Source of the DNA: Hofstenia miamia
Taxonomy: Eukaryota > Xenacoelomorpha > Acoela
Length of the DNA: 64,000 nucleotides
NCBI GenBank assembly: GCA_004352715.1
Contig: SCFE01000102.1
Span: 1,170,745-1,234,744, forward strand
Direction of reading: 5' to 3'
Shown here: positions 11,505 through 23,289 of the stretch, piece after piece
How positions within the stretch are numbered: position 1 is the stretch's first letter
Layout of the letters: every line of letters begins with the position of its first letter
Made by a program: the position numbers and the translations under genes
The notes under the pieces: generated by a model
The model's input: the letters and a program-made list of their open reading frames with translations, nothing else
The model's database searches: none
What the model was told of the DNA's origin: nothing

Positions 11505-12234
11505 CGTGCCGTGCGCAAAGTCAGAGGTCGCGGGGCTGAAAGCTTTTAGATTGAGCGCACCATTAATAGTTTTTGAGCTATAAACGTTTAAAAATTTTTA
11601 TAGAATTATTAAAATTTTTTAAAAATCACCAGGCTGTTTAAGATTAAACAAAAATTGTTTGAAATCTAAAATTCATAATAATAGAGCCGAAAATTCTAAA
11701 TTTGGAGTTCTTGATTGACATTTTTTGAAAGTTTAAGTAAAATACTTCTGATATCTTCTTTTAGTTCAGTTTTTTTTAACAATTTCGCATTAAATTTATT
11801 TTTATAACAAATTCTGGGTGAATTTCTTGCATCTGGATTTAAGTGATTTTTTCACAATTCATACCTCACCTTCTAAAATATTAATCATTATTTTTTTCAT
11901 AGTCATTATTCCTTATTGCGAGTCTAGTTCCGTATCATATGGGACACATTTTAAATTAATTTAAGTCGAACAACTCGAGTAGTTTTTCCAATTGTTTATC
12001 CAATTGTTTTTAAGAAAATACATTTTCAATAGTTTCAGCAAAAACGATATAGCAGAAATTTCAAACATTGCTCTGAACTGAAATGATAGATTGCAGTGAA
12101 AATCAATCTACAGAATGTGTAAAAGATTTCTTTGTGATGAAATATCTAAAAATGATAAAAATACCATTTTGGAAGTATATAATCGCAATTAGACTTCATT
12201 TATTTAGCCAAAATTTTGGGGTGTTCAGCACGCC
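11505..12234. mobile_element. Weak candidate MITE bounded by short inverted repeats
   Basis: AGGCGTGCCG near 11503 faces an inverted copy of AGGCGTGC ending near 12236. Only about 10 bases match, and no target duplication was found. The interior is AT-rich and non-coding. Confidence 0.2.
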
Positions 12235-13259
12235 TTAATATTCGTAGTCAATGCTACATAATGGAACAAAAGAAGGCAATAATCACAGAACATTGATAAA
12301 GTGACGCCTAAAATTTCCAAAGAAACCATATTTTTGTGTGCAATGAATTGACTAACCCAAATGAGAGAAATCATTCAGACGTTGTTGAATGAGTGCTAAT
12401 GTTATGGAAGCTAAAAAATTGTAAGTAAAGGAATTTTGAATCAATGTATACATGCACGAAGAAGCAAGAAGAGATTCTACAGAGGAAATTGATGCTTCCG
12501 TGTTGTTTGTGGATAAAGGGCTGCTTCAACAGAAGGTCTAGTTTATTTTAATAGCTATAATGGAACTATGACTATGCAAATGTTTTACAATTTTCTAGAA
12601 GTAGCATGTTACAAACATATTTCGTGGGTATGAGATTTTTGATAATCTACCTGCGGTCATAGAAGTGTTGCAAAATGGAATCAGAAGGGCATATTCAAAA
12701 TTTAGTGCTGACCTAAATATCACATATTTGGTTTATTGCCGACAGTGCTATTTCTTGTATAAAAGCCGAGTATAAGAAACATATAAATAACTGTTGAAAT
12801 GAATTTCATCAATTTAATACTGATTTAAGAAGAGTAGTATAATTGGGTTCCATTACGTGGATATTTGACCTTTGTGACCTTGACGGGCTTATCTGGCGTG
12901 GCTATAATGAAATTGTGGACTATGGCCGTCTGTCTATCTCTGACCTTATTGGAATATGTTCTGTTTTGTTAAAAAACAAAATTAACTTGCAATCTATTGT
13001 TTGAAATGTAACCAATTTTTTTATGCAAACTACATAAACAATTTTCAAATCCCATGAAATTACAATTGTTGCGTTCTATTATTTAAATGTAATAATTTTT
13101 ATAAGCATTAAAAAATTTTCAAAAATAAATATAAATACATGCTTCTACAGACGCATACTCTTGCCATACAGAGAAAACGAACATTTATAAATAATAAATA
13201 TAATTACAAAGACGATATAAAATGCACCTATAAATGATGATAAAGTTTATATAATGATT
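12235..13259. other. No intact gene; possible coding relic near 12540-12790 (+)
   Basis: Frame fragments such as LVYFNSYNGTMTMQMFYNFL and FDNLPAVIEVLQNGIRR look protein-like but switch frame. I cannot assign a family. They may be remnants of a DNA transposase. Confidence 0.25.
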
Positions 13260-14737
13260 CATCTACAGTTCAATGAACAATGATAATATTCCTCACAACT
13301 TCATGTTGGGATGGGAATGTTGTAGGAAACATACGCAATGTGTATTTGCATGTTATGAATTTCACATGGTAGTATCTAAATTAATGATTAACATACAAGT
13401 CAAACGAGGTGATACATCACAATATAAGACACATGAAAATTAGAAGTTTGAACAAATGCAATTAAAAATGTGTATTAACAAACAAATGACTATTTTTTTA
13501 TAATAAAGTATATAATATACTTAACATTGAACAGTAAATTCACAGCAATTTGTTAAAATAAAATTGATGTTTTTAAAAAAAAATATTTGTAAAACTAAAT
13601 AGAAATAATATTGCAGAAAGCATTAAGAATCAAAAGAATATCTGAGACTTAATTATAAAAATAGCTTACCAAAAAGTTTGAAATCTTTTATAGTCACAAC
13701 ATGTTTTTCCCAATTTATAAACTCATGTAAATGATAGAGGCTACAAACCTAAAATGTTAATAAAGTAAAACGATTTATTAATCGCCGTCTTTGGAACAAA
13801 AGAAATAAATACTATTTCAATACGATTTTCTCGTTGAATTCAAGAATAAAGTATTTGCTAGTAGGAATTTTTACATGAGACGTTTCAAGATTGTTGAAAC
13901 ATTTTGTTATTTATATTAGTGTTGTAAATTGGTTATTAACGTTTATTGATACACGTATATACAAAATGTTTAAAAATAACAAACAACTTATTTATTTTAC
14001 AGTTTAAGAAATTGTTTACACTATTAAATTTCATTAGTGTATATTATATTATGATTTCCTTTTCAAATACAAGACAGAGATATAAACTTACATGCAAAAA
14101 GACACACTTTGTTTTCCAAAAAGTTATATATTCAATGCTATTTGTAAGATTTATGCATATGCATGCTTTTTTATACACTATTATTATATTAGTTTTACAT
14201 AGTCGTACAGTTTACATGCTGGTCTTCTTTTTGCATTACTGCCAACTTTATAGATTTTTCTTCACCTTATAAAGTTTGTCACTTTTTGCACAATTGTAGA
14301 CTTTTCCATGGCTTCTCCATTTTATACATATTTTTTCACTTTATATGGTTTGTCACTTTTGGCACAATTTTAGACTTTTACAATGTTTTTGCAAAATGAT
14401 TAATTTTCTTTTCCATAAAAATTACATGTGTTTAATTTGTTTTTCACTAATACAAAATGAAAAAATATTCACCATATTTAAACATTACAGACATATGAAA
14501 TATAGACTTACATGATAAAGGCAATTTCGTTTTCTGAAAAATGTTACATGCAATACTATTAGTAGGATTTATACATATACATGCTTTCATTAATACACTC
14601 TTATTATATTAGTTTTACACAATGGTCTTTTCTTTACATTTCTATTATGACTAAAAATACGCTTTTTTGCAAAAAGTTACAATTTCTAATATTTTAAGAA
14701 AATTAACATCTAATGACATAATCTTACAAGCACTTTA
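13260..14737 (-). repeat. 3' flank / 3'UTR-like tail of a LINE, shared with 18555-18674
   Basis: The block gtaggaaacatacgcaatgt ... atggtagtatctaaattaatg (about 13322-13430) recurs at 18580-18660 beside the second LINE. In both places it lies downstream of minus-strand RT sequence, as a shared 3'UTR would. Inside, 14050-14190 and 14490-14625 are diverged direct repeats, as are 14262-14312 and 14334-14385 (motif aaagtttgtcacttttngca). Confidence 0.55.
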
Positions 14738-16243
14738 TTAGAAGTATTGCTTCAACAAAAAACTAAAATTTATATAAACTACAAAATAAACTAAACTAAA
14801 CAAAGTCTTCCCATGCATGCATTTTTTTGATGAACCAATTAATTTCTGATGACTTAGCAGATTATGTTTTAATTTATGCTTAAATGTTTTAATATCCTTT
14901 GCGAATCTAACATTCTTGTCCAGTTTATTCCAGCAACCTGCAGTATTATATGTAATTGAGATTTCCCAATGTTTTGATTTATTAATAATTTTGATTATAC
15001 ATTTGCGATTTCTTGGGTTATATGTAACAATGTCATTGAATAGATTTAATGCAGTTGGCATTTTGTTAACATGCTTAAACATTAGAACCAAACTAGCGTA
15101 CTTGATAAAGTACTTTGGGGACAACAATTCATATTTTTTTTAATAATTATTAGTTTCTTGTTTGTCAATGTTGAATAATGTCCAAATTGCTCTATTGAAT
15201 GTAACATTTATACGTTCTTGCTGGAATAAACTTATGCCTTGCAAAAGGGTACAAGCATACATGAATGGGCTGCTTACAAATGCATTTATATATTGGACAT
15301 TTTTAGTAATATTCCTCAATTCATGAATGTAAGAAATACCACAGTTCATCTTTCTCAGCTTACTTCATGAAAATTTAATTCTTTGCATATTTCAACACCT
15401 AGATATTTTATTGTTTTGCTCTGCGGAATATTTGCATGATTGATTTCAATGTCAATTTTACTTGCTATTTCATGAGACTCATTTGGTGCAAAATCATAAA
15501 TTGTGTTTTATTTATATTTATTGTAAGATTGTTTTGGTTAAAATAATTAGAAATATATCTAATGTTATTCTTAATAATTTTGCTGCATTGTATGGGCTAA
15601 AATTCTTTGCTTATTAATAGATCTCACAATCTCTAACATAATCTTTAATGTCATTGAAATATAGTGTAAAGAGAAGTGGGCCAAGGACCGTGCCCTCTGG
15701 AACACCCTTTTGCATGTTTAAAAATCTTGAAAAATTATTACCAAGTTTGACATGCTGCTTCCTTTCTGAAAGAAAACTTTTAATTTATGCCACACTATTT
15801 TTATGAAAGCCATATCGGTTTAGTTTTTTCAGAAGAATGTCGTGGTTTATGCTATCAAATGCTTTACTTAAATCTAATAAGGCAACTGCAGTGCACATGT
15901 TATTGTTCAGATTAAGTCGTATATTTTCAGTAAGGGCCAATAAGGCGTCTGTAGTTGATAATATATTGTTCGATTTTAAATAGTTATGTATTTGATTGCA
16001 AAGAATTTTTTCAAAGATTTTTGCTAATACATTTGTAACTGATATTGGCCTATAATTTTTTCCATTTAATGGATCCTCTTTCTTATAAACCGGAGTTATG
16101 TCCGAACACTTAAGAAACATGGGGAAGGTGTTGATTCTTATGCAATAGTTCATAATAAAAAGTAAATGATCTGTAAAGTAGGTTATATATTTCTTAATAA
16201 TGAAGGTTGGGATATTTAATGATACACACCCCCTTTGAATCAA
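14738..16243 (-). pseudogene. LINE 1: Jockey/CR1-type reverse transcriptase relic without catalytic YADD
   Basis: The RT fingers and palm are in 16243-15785: TPVYKKEDPLNGKNYRPISV, then LAKIFEKIL, then ALLDLSKAFDSINHD. A broken KGVPEGTVLGPLLFTLYFND motif lies near 15710-15640. The sequence after it is stop-ridden, and no YADD box is present. The thumb and C-terminus follow at 15470-15360 (KTIKYLGVEI), 15349-15140 and 15127-14738 (WNKLDKNVRFAKDIKTFKHK). The usual LINE order is kept, but with stops, frameshifts and deletions. The element is 5'-truncated (no endonuclease seen). It cannot encode active RT. Confidence 0.85.
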
Positions 16244-16589
16244 GGGTAAAGATTACACTCAATAGCTGAGATCTTGAAATAAAAGAAAATGAGAAAAAGT
16301 GATGTGCATTTCGGTGGCAACTTAATATCAACTTTTGGTCCCATGTATTTGTCTAGATTGATAAATATATCATTTATTCTTGTTATTTAGCTTTTGTGCT
16401 AATTTATACTTGAATTGTTGCATCATCCCATGCTAATTTTTATGAGCAAGCTTTTCTTTTGCACCGCGTTTACAGTATATATTCAACACAATTACAAATA
16501 TACTCCACTGAAGGTATATAAACCCTTGTTCTTAGACGTGCTAGTGAGCGGAAGAGTAAAATTTTGCAAAATCAAACAAAGATTTTTAT

Positions 16590-17490
16590 AATAAAAGCAT
16601 ATGTATGAGTACAAAAGAAGGTCGAACTGGACTATCCTCAGTTGCACAGAGAGAAGCATGTCTGGGTATATTGACTCGGACATTTTTTTGAAACATTTTA
16701 AAAACATTGTGCATGTGACAGCAAGAGTCCCACAGCTTTGTTCATGAATGAGCACTCCGCACATTTGAGTGTGGAAACAATTGAACAACATTGAGCTAGT
16801 GTGTCTTCCGCCACATTTAACTCACAGATTGCAGTCTCTTGATACTCACTTCAACAAAATACGTGATCTTAACAACTATAATTATTTTTACAAATATGTA
16901 AGAAGGTTGTTCTCACCAGAAATGAGTTTTCAATGGTGTTTTCCCAGTATGGAACAAAATGAAAAATGAATGAAACTTGCTTTTTATCATCCAAATATTA
17001 CGGACTTTTTCCATTCAAGGACTCAACTTTTGAGAAAGATTTTGAACTTTCAAAATCATATCTTGATGAAAGTTATGTTGAAACTGAGGCAAATGAATTA
17101 ACTGATTTCAATTGTGAGCGGCCAAGAAGCAAATCACCTGAGAAAGAAGCCAACAAAGTTTGGGTTGTCTTGAGATCGATCAAATTTTCTCCAAAAATTC
17201 CCAACTTATAACTGGGCAGGGATCAAAACCCATTTTTCGCTGAAATCTTCCCTCTTAAAAATCAAATGAGTAAAAATCAGGAATGAGCAATGAAAGCTTG
17301 CCACCAAGAAGTTGTGATGGGGAAAAAAAGCAGACCAAGCGTAGCAAAAAACCAGGAATAAGATTGAAGCCTCGTGTTAAATGTCGAATTTGTGGGGACC
17401 TGCAAACCTTTTCCAAAACTGACTTCTTTCAGTGTGCTTAGTGCAGTCAATGGGTGTTAAAAGAATGCTTTGCAGCTTCCAGATATGATT
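16590..17490 (+). pseudogene. Pogo/Tigger-like (DDE_1) transposase relic
   Basis: Fragments in successive frames follow the order of a DDE_1 superfamily transposase. SGYIDSDIFLKHFKNIV (about 16652-16704) comes first, then LFMNEHSAHLSVETIEQ (about 16737-16788), where the usual catalytic Asp of LxDGHxSH is replaced. ELVCLPPHLTHRLQSLD (about 16792-16842) is the family hallmark. Near 17371-17490 a Cys-rich tail (KCRICGDLQ, then FFQCA-stop-CSQWVLKECF) resembles the PHD-like C-terminus found in some pogo-type elements. Multiple frameshifts mean it is dead. No terminal repeats were found. Confidence 0.75.
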
Positions 17491-17920
17491 AATCCGCACA
17501 ATAACAATATGTTTCTATTATTATTTTGTTTTTGATCATAGATAATGTTTTTCTTTGTATGTTTTTTCAAATACAAGTCTTACCCATTCTGCTCCTTTAC
17601 TTTCCATCTGAACCGTGAAGGTGTAAGTTGGCTACATCACTTCTTCTTAATGCACAAACTATGTCAAAGTGGTGTTTTTACATGCTTGAAGATAATTGAA
17701 GCCAACAATTCCATAAACAGCATGCAAATAATTCATGTGGTCCATGCTATGACTTCAGTATTAAAATGTAACTGTTCTACCCCGCTTTCCCATAATTGAG
17801 GAAATTTTTATGAAAACGTGTCATGTAGAATTTTAAAATAGTGCTTGTTAATCTAGACTATTAGCAAGTTTACACTCTTACAAATATATTTGCAAAGCTT
17901 GTAAGGAGTAGTATAATAAT
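17491..17920. other. No gene recognised
   Basis: A short open frame at 17545-17799 (+) has no recognisable motif. The rest is AT-rich. Confidence 0.4.
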
Positions 17921-18006
17921 AAGGCAATTTCGTTCCACTTTTTTATGATTGGTCGAGAGGCCGCGGCAATTTCGTTCCACTTTTTTGTGATTGATCGAGA
18001 GGGTTG
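17921..18006. repeat. Two-copy tandem repeat, about 43 bp
   Basis: ggcaatttcgttccactttt ... gattggtcgagag occurs twice head-to-tail (about 17921-17963 and 17964-18006) with a few substitutions. The units are richer in G+C and CpG than the surroundings. Confidence 0.8.
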
Positions 18007-18103
18007 GCCTTTGACCTGAGACGTCGTGGATATTGGCGGGGGGTGTTTTGCTGACGTCATGCATGTACTTTTACTAGTTTTTGTGTTATTTATGTGATCT
18101 AAT

Positions 18104-18363
18104 TTCCCACATTACCTTACATTTTTTTAGTTTTACTTTTCCCACATTAACTTACATTTTTTTTAGTTTTACTTTCCCACATTACCTTACATTTTTTTAG
18201 TTTTACTTTCCCACATTACCTTACATTACCTTACATTTTTTTAGTTTTTACTTTTCCCACATTACCTTACATTTTTTTAGTTTTACTTTCCCACATTAAC
18301 TTATTTACATGTATTACTTTCCCACATTAACTTACTTTACATGTATTACTTTCCCACATTACA
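18104..18363. repeat. Minisatellite, about 34-bp unit, roughly 8 copies
   Basis: The unit is tttcccacattaccttacat followed by a T-run and agttttac. It repeats from about 18104 to 18363 with length variants: the last units lose the T-run and gain tttacatgtat. Pyrimidine-rich on the plus strand. No coding role is evident. Confidence 0.9.
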
Positions 18364-18433
18364 TACTTGTTTAAAAAGTGGAATCGAAAAATATTTCCAA
18401 GTAAAGATAAATATTAATAATAATATTTAATAA

Positions 18434-18459
18434 ACGTATGTGGTAAAACCCACATACGT
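18434..18459. repeat. Short perfect inverted repeat (10-bp arms, 6-bp loop)
   Basis: acgtatgtgg (18434-18443) and ccacatacgt (18450-18459) can form a hairpin. It lies just beyond the putative 3' end of LINE 2. It could be a LINE 3' structure or chance. Confidence 0.5.
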
Positions 18460-18674
18460 GTTTAAGACAAGACAAAACTGTAATTTATTCTACACTTTGC
18501 TTATAATGATCATATATATCGTACTATTAAATTTGTCTATCGGACTAGTTTATCATCACTGTTGTTGGGGGGAATTCTGTAGGAAACAAACGCAATGTGC
18601 ATTTACACATATTTCAAACGGTAGCATCTAAATTAATGGTTAATATACAATTCAAATGAGATGACATTCACAAT

Positions 18675-19674
18675 NNNNNNNNNNNNNNNNNNNNNNNNNN
18701 NNNNNNNNNNNNNNNNNNNNNNNNNNNNNNNNNNNNNNNNNNNNNNNNNNNNNNNNNNNNNNNNNNNNNNNNNNNNNNNNNNNNNNNNNNNNNNNNNNNN
18801 NNNNNNNNNNNNNNNNNNNNNNNNNNNNNNNNNNNNNNNNNNNNNNNNNNNNNNNNNNNNNNNNNNNNNNNNNNNNNNNNNNNNNNNNNNNNNNNNNNNN
18901 NNNNNNNNNNNNNNNNNNNNNNNNNNNNNNNNNNNNNNNNNNNNNNNNNNNNNNNNNNNNNNNNNNNNNNNNNNNNNNNNNNNNNNNNNNNNNNNNNNNN
19001 NNNNNNNNNNNNNNNNNNNNNNNNNNNNNNNNNNNNNNNNNNNNNNNNNNNNNNNNNNNNNNNNNNNNNNNNNNNNNNNNNNNNNNNNNNNNNNNNNNNN
19101 NNNNNNNNNNNNNNNNNNNNNNNNNNNNNNNNNNNNNNNNNNNNNNNNNNNNNNNNNNNNNNNNNNNNNNNNNNNNNNNNNNNNNNNNNNNNNNNNNNNN
19201 NNNNNNNNNNNNNNNNNNNNNNNNNNNNNNNNNNNNNNNNNNNNNNNNNNNNNNNNNNNNNNNNNNNNNNNNNNNNNNNNNNNNNNNNNNNNNNNNNNNN
19301 NNNNNNNNNNNNNNNNNNNNNNNNNNNNNNNNNNNNNNNNNNNNNNNNNNNNNNNNNNNNNNNNNNNNNNNNNNNNNNNNNNNNNNNNNNNNNNNNNNNN
19401 NNNNNNNNNNNNNNNNNNNNNNNNNNNNNNNNNNNNNNNNNNNNNNNNNNNNNNNNNNNNNNNNNNNNNNNNNNNNNNNNNNNNNNNNNNNNNNNNNNNN
19501 NNNNNNNNNNNNNNNNNNNNNNNNNNNNNNNNNNNNNNNNNNNNNNNNNNNNNNNNNNNNNNNNNNNNNNNNNNNNNNNNNNNNNNNNNNNNNNNNNNNN
19601 NNNNNNNNNNNNNNNNNNNNNNNNNNNNNNNNNNNNNNNNNNNNNNNNNNNNNNNNNNNNNNNNNNNNNNNNNN
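18675..19674. other. Assembly gap, 1000 N
   Basis: Exactly 1000 N, the conventional size for a scaffold gap of unknown length. Apparent ORFs through it are artefacts. It separates the C-terminus of LINE 2 from its 3'UTR-like tail. Confidence 0.98.
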
Positions 19675-19919
19675 ACTCATAACAAATGCATGAAACATTT
19701 GAATTACTGCAATTGGGGGTAACTGTTTGGAAACATGGGATATCTTTCTAATACCTATAGCCATTTTTTTAATAATAGTATTTATTTGCGACGTGAAATT
19801 AAGATTTGAATCTATTATTACTCCTAGATATTTAAACTTATTAACAGGCATAACAGATGAATTATTGAAATTAATTGAATAGTCAGAAATGTCCGTTTTT
19901 TTTCTAAAGGTTGCAAAAT

Positions 19920-20161
19920 ATATTTTAGGTACATCATGGTTAGGATTTAAATTTTACAACAATGACTATACGATAACTCGTCATTAAAATAGCAATATAA
20001 AGTAATTCATCCATAGCCTGTAAGAATTGTTACTTTTTGTAATGTATGTTGATTTGTAGATTGGTTACTTTTTGTAATTTATGACGCTATCAGATAAATT
20101 ATCAGTTATTGAATTGTAAACATTTATCTGAATATAGAATCTCTTATCTTATCTTATCTTA
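19920..20161 (+). mobile_element. 5'-truncated LINE tail (242 bp) nested antisense in LINE 2, with 8-bp TSD
   Basis: Seen: TGCAAAAT at 19912-19919 is repeated at 20162-20169. The insert ends in ctcttatcttatcttatctta, a short tandem tail typical of CR1/Jockey-group LINE 3' ends, directly abutting the right TSD. Removing the insert rejoins LINE 2 coding sequence on the minus strand (RINTKKLNFA to KIYFATFRKK). It inserted by target-primed reverse transcription after LINE 2. Confidence 0.85.
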
Positions 20162-21539
20162 TGCAAAATTCAGTTTTTTCGTATTAATACGCAATCTATG
20201 CATGTTATAATAGTTACTCAATTTTATACAATTCGATTCAATAACTTTTACAGCTATATCTAAGGATTTATTTCCACAGTAAATAGATGTAACATCTGCG
20301 TATTGTGTTATTTCGCAGTCAGTAATTTCTTCACGTCATTCACATAAATATTAAAAAGCAGGGGACCTAGTATGGTTCCTTGAGGTACACCATTATTGAC
20401 AGACAACCAATTTGAAAAAGTATCATTTAATTTAACTCGCTGAAGTCTATTACTTAAGTAATTAGATATAAGGTGAACACTGTTAAGAGAAAAACCAAAT
20501 TTTTTAATTTTCTTATTAATATATCATGGTTAATAGAATCAAATGCTTTTGAGAGGTCAAGACAGGCAATAGCAACAAGTTTATTAGAGTCTAATAGTGC
20601 TCTCCATTTTTCTGTCTTTTGTATAAGTGCGTCTGATGTTGAGTAATTTTTTCTGAAACCAAATTGTGATTTGGACCATAGTTTATGATGATTTAAATGA
20701 AGTGTAATTTGTTCATGTAATAGTCTTTCAAATATTTTACTGATTGGTGATGTAATAGATATAGGTCGATAGTTTTTGGGACACTTTGGGTCNNNNNNNN
20801 NNNNNNAGGATTGACTCATGATATTTTTATTAAATTTAACACGTGAGTAGTTTTTTGTTCGTTTATTTTGCTTCAGACTTTGGAGTAATATGAGCCTGTT
20901 TCAAGAAATCGGGAAAAATATTCCATTTTAAGCATTCATTAAAGATATAATTTAAAGGTTCGGCAATATATTTCGCATTGTTTTTTAGTAACCATATTGG
21001 AATTTTCGAGGGGCCGCTTGACTTGTTTGATTTTAGTTTCTTGATTGGTTTAATTACTTCAAAACTTGTTGTAAAGCGAAAACCAAATTCAGGGATGTGC
21101 CTAATGGCCCATACATTTCTAGAATTGGCTTAAAAAGTTGAAACACTCTCAAGTGCTGTTTGAGCAAGACGTCAAGATGGAATAATCTTGGAAATGACAG
21201 AAGTATAGATCACATGGGAGGTAAAGATCAACTACCCAACAGAAGGTTACTGTTCTTAATAAGAAAATAGAGCACCTATATAAGATAATGAGATGTCAGA
21301 AGAGATAGTAGAGAAGAGAATTGAGGTAAGAATTAAGCTACACCAGTTTAAGTTTTGCTTGAGTTTAGACAGAAATAAACTCGTTAATTATTTCTATTAA
21401 CTTTATGTTTTATATTTACGCTTTGTTTGAATTTAAAAAATTAGCTAAAATCTATTTGTATTAATTTAACATTAATAACTAGTCTGTGCAGTAACGTCAC
21501 ATATTGATAAATTGGACAAATCATTTATGTAAACAATAA

Positions 21540-22075
21540 ATAGTTAGGTATCCAAGATTGTTCCCACTGGGACTTCACTCCAGTTCATATAAACTCGATC
21601 TGAAAAAGATTCTTTAAGCTTAACCCCTTTCATGCGATTATACAAATAACTAGAAATGAGACATATACTGCATTAGAAAAACCTAGAAATTTACCTTTTT
21701 GTAGTAATGTACTATGATAAATGGAATCGAGTGCTTTCAAGAGGTCTACTCAAGCAATTGCTGAGTATCCATTATCATCTATTGTTTTTCTACGCTTTTC
21801 TATAGCTTGTATTAAAGCACCGCTAGTAGAAAAACCTTTATGAAAACCATATTGTGTTTTGGAGAAAAGATCATGTTTGCAAAGATGCTCATAAATTTGA
21901 TTAAGAAGAATTTTTCAAATACTTTGCAGATTGGAGAGTTGATTGAAGTGAGTTTATAATGGAAACAATCTTCGGGTTTTGTTTTTTTTAAATAGTGGTG
22001 TAATATTTGCCAATTTTAGTTTGCCTGAAAAAAAGGAATGTCTTATACAGATACTTAAGATGGAACATTTTTGTT
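21540..22075 (-). pseudogene. LINE 3: reverse transcriptase relic
   Basis: Frame fragments on the minus strand are in RT order. SFFSGKLKLANITPLFKKNK comes near 22060-22000, then LTSINSPICKVFEK near 21955-21915. The fragments around 21860-21720 follow (YGFHKGFSTSG, IAVDLLKALDSI-like with a stop). EVPVGTILDT and IVYINDLSN near 21580-21510 mark the end of the palm motif before YADD. Heavily shifted and stop-ridden. No YADD was found. It lies upstream of LINE 2 on the same strand. Confidence 0.7.
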
Positions 22076-22699
22076 CAGATATTAAATGAATGCTTGAATA
22101 ACACCTTTAGGTATCCCAAAATGATTGTTTCTGGAATTAACATAAATATTTTTTAAAGTGGTATATTTTAAGCTCTATTTCAATTTTCTAGTTAAAAAAA
22201 TTCTAAAAAAACTTTTAATAATTACACTGCCGATTTTCATAGTTTTACGTTTATTCTTATGAAGCTACTATGTAATACCTCTAATACAGATTTTATGTAT
22301 TAACAATTTTTGTGGTATCCGGAAAGATTTTTTATATTTTTTTATATTTTTTGATGTCTTACTTTTATTTGTTTAATATCCTTTTTCTCATTAATTAGAC
22401 TGTTGGTTTTTTCATTTTTCGTTTTTTCTATAACAAGAATATACAAACCATGTAATAAAAGTTTGGATATTGGAAATTTTTTCGGACATCCAGCACTGTC
22501 CAGTCAGGCATGGCATATTCAGCAACCAAGGATTTGAAAGTTTTCAGCATTTTTTCTATTTTACTCTTTCAATGTAGACATTTTTTATTCCCAAATTCCT
22601 TGAAATACATGCATGCACTCATATATAAATATATACCAGTACATAAATACATTGGAACAATGCATTAATGACAATTTAAATTGAAAATGTCTAATAAGT

Positions 22700-23160
22700 A
22701 CATACTTTACAGTGTATTAGAAAAAATACAATAAACGATTTTGAAATAATTCTGCGATTTTTTATCGAAGCGAATAAATCTAAGACTTTATTGTAGTCAA
22801 TTGGAATTGTATTGTATATGGACATAAATGCGAATCCATTAAGATGAGGATCTCTCATGGTGCTTCGTAAAGAAGTCTTCAAGCGCTTCAGAAAAAAAAA
22901 TGTTCCTTCAGGGATTGCATTTGAAACAGGGATAACAATAGACAGCCTCAAGAAAGAAAATATCATTGGATAAATGTTTTTATTACAAACTCGAAGAGTC
23001 TCAAGAAGAGTGCATGAAGAGGTTTTCACTTATAGCGCCACAATCTGCATTCACACTATGCTCTCATTTTTTCTATAATAATTTCGTTTGCGAATAAAGT
23101 ATCTGAATATTGTTCCAGGAGTAGCTTAAAATCGTTGGAGTTTGATTCAGGATACATCTT
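22700..23160 (-). pseudogene. hAT-type transposase C-terminal dimerisation domain fragment
   Basis: ORF 23029-22691 has IPVSNAIPEGTFFFLKRLKT, LRSTMRDPHLNGFAFMSIY and IKNRR, matching the hATC (Dimer_Tnp_hAT) signature normally read as IPVSxAxxERSFSxLKRLKT..LRSTM..xRLxGLA. Family residues such as ER-S-F have been replaced. A preceding fragment (SNDFKLLLEQYSDTLFANEI, about 23153-23095) continues it upstream. The catalytic core is absent. It may be a source relative of the hAT MITEs nearby. Confidence 0.75.
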
Positions 23161-23282
23161 ATATGTATAAAAACGGCATTTTAGGTAAAAAAAATTCTGC
23201 ACGTTTGCAATACCTTAGAAAATATGATAAAAAATTTTCTAATCTCTAATATAATAATATTGCAGAAAATTTTATTTTATCC
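23154..23282. repeat. Dispersed repeat copy A (about 129 bp), second copy at 24575-24700
   Basis: The block from tacatcttatatgtataaaa through the cggcattttaggtaaaa, ttagaaaatatgataaaa and ttgcagaaaattt motifs recurs 1.4 kb downstream at high identity. Copy A stops at a single N (23283). Confidence 0.85.
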
Positions 23283-23289
23283 NTTTGGA

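Larger units (their letters stand above)
18555..21065 (-). pseudogene. LINE 2: Jockey/CR1-type reverse transcriptase relic, gapped and interrupted
   Basis: Minus-strand order: VIKPIKKLKSNKSSGPSKIP (near 21060), then FNECLKWNIFPDFLKQAHIT (near 20930), 14 N, then CPKNYRPISITSPISKIFER and ACLDLSKAFDSINHD (20819-20454). The palm follows with TQYADVTSIY near 20300 (YADV where YADD is expected), then RINTKKLNFA near 20175. There the frame is split by a 242-bp insertion (19920-20161). It resumes with PVNKFKYLGVIIDSNLNF (19851 on) and runs into the 1000-N gap. The tail 18555-18674 matches the 3' flank of LINE 1, so the two are the same or sister families. Confidence 0.82.

Noticed and set aside
11505-12234. 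Confident MITE call from the AGGCGTGC inverted ends
   Set aside because: Only about ten bases match and no target duplication is present. Kept as a weak candidate only.
17870-18064. Overlapping minus-strand ORFs with repeated Lys-Val-Glu-Arg-Asn peptides
   Set aside because: They arise from the 43-bp tandem repeat and have no other support.
18104-18363. CRISPR-like array
   Set aside because: Units are contiguous without unique spacers, and the DNA is animal nuclear. It is a minisatellite.
18652-19851. Very long ORFs on both strands through the 1000-N gap
   Set aside because: They consist almost entirely of X residues from the N run. Only the edges are real sequence.
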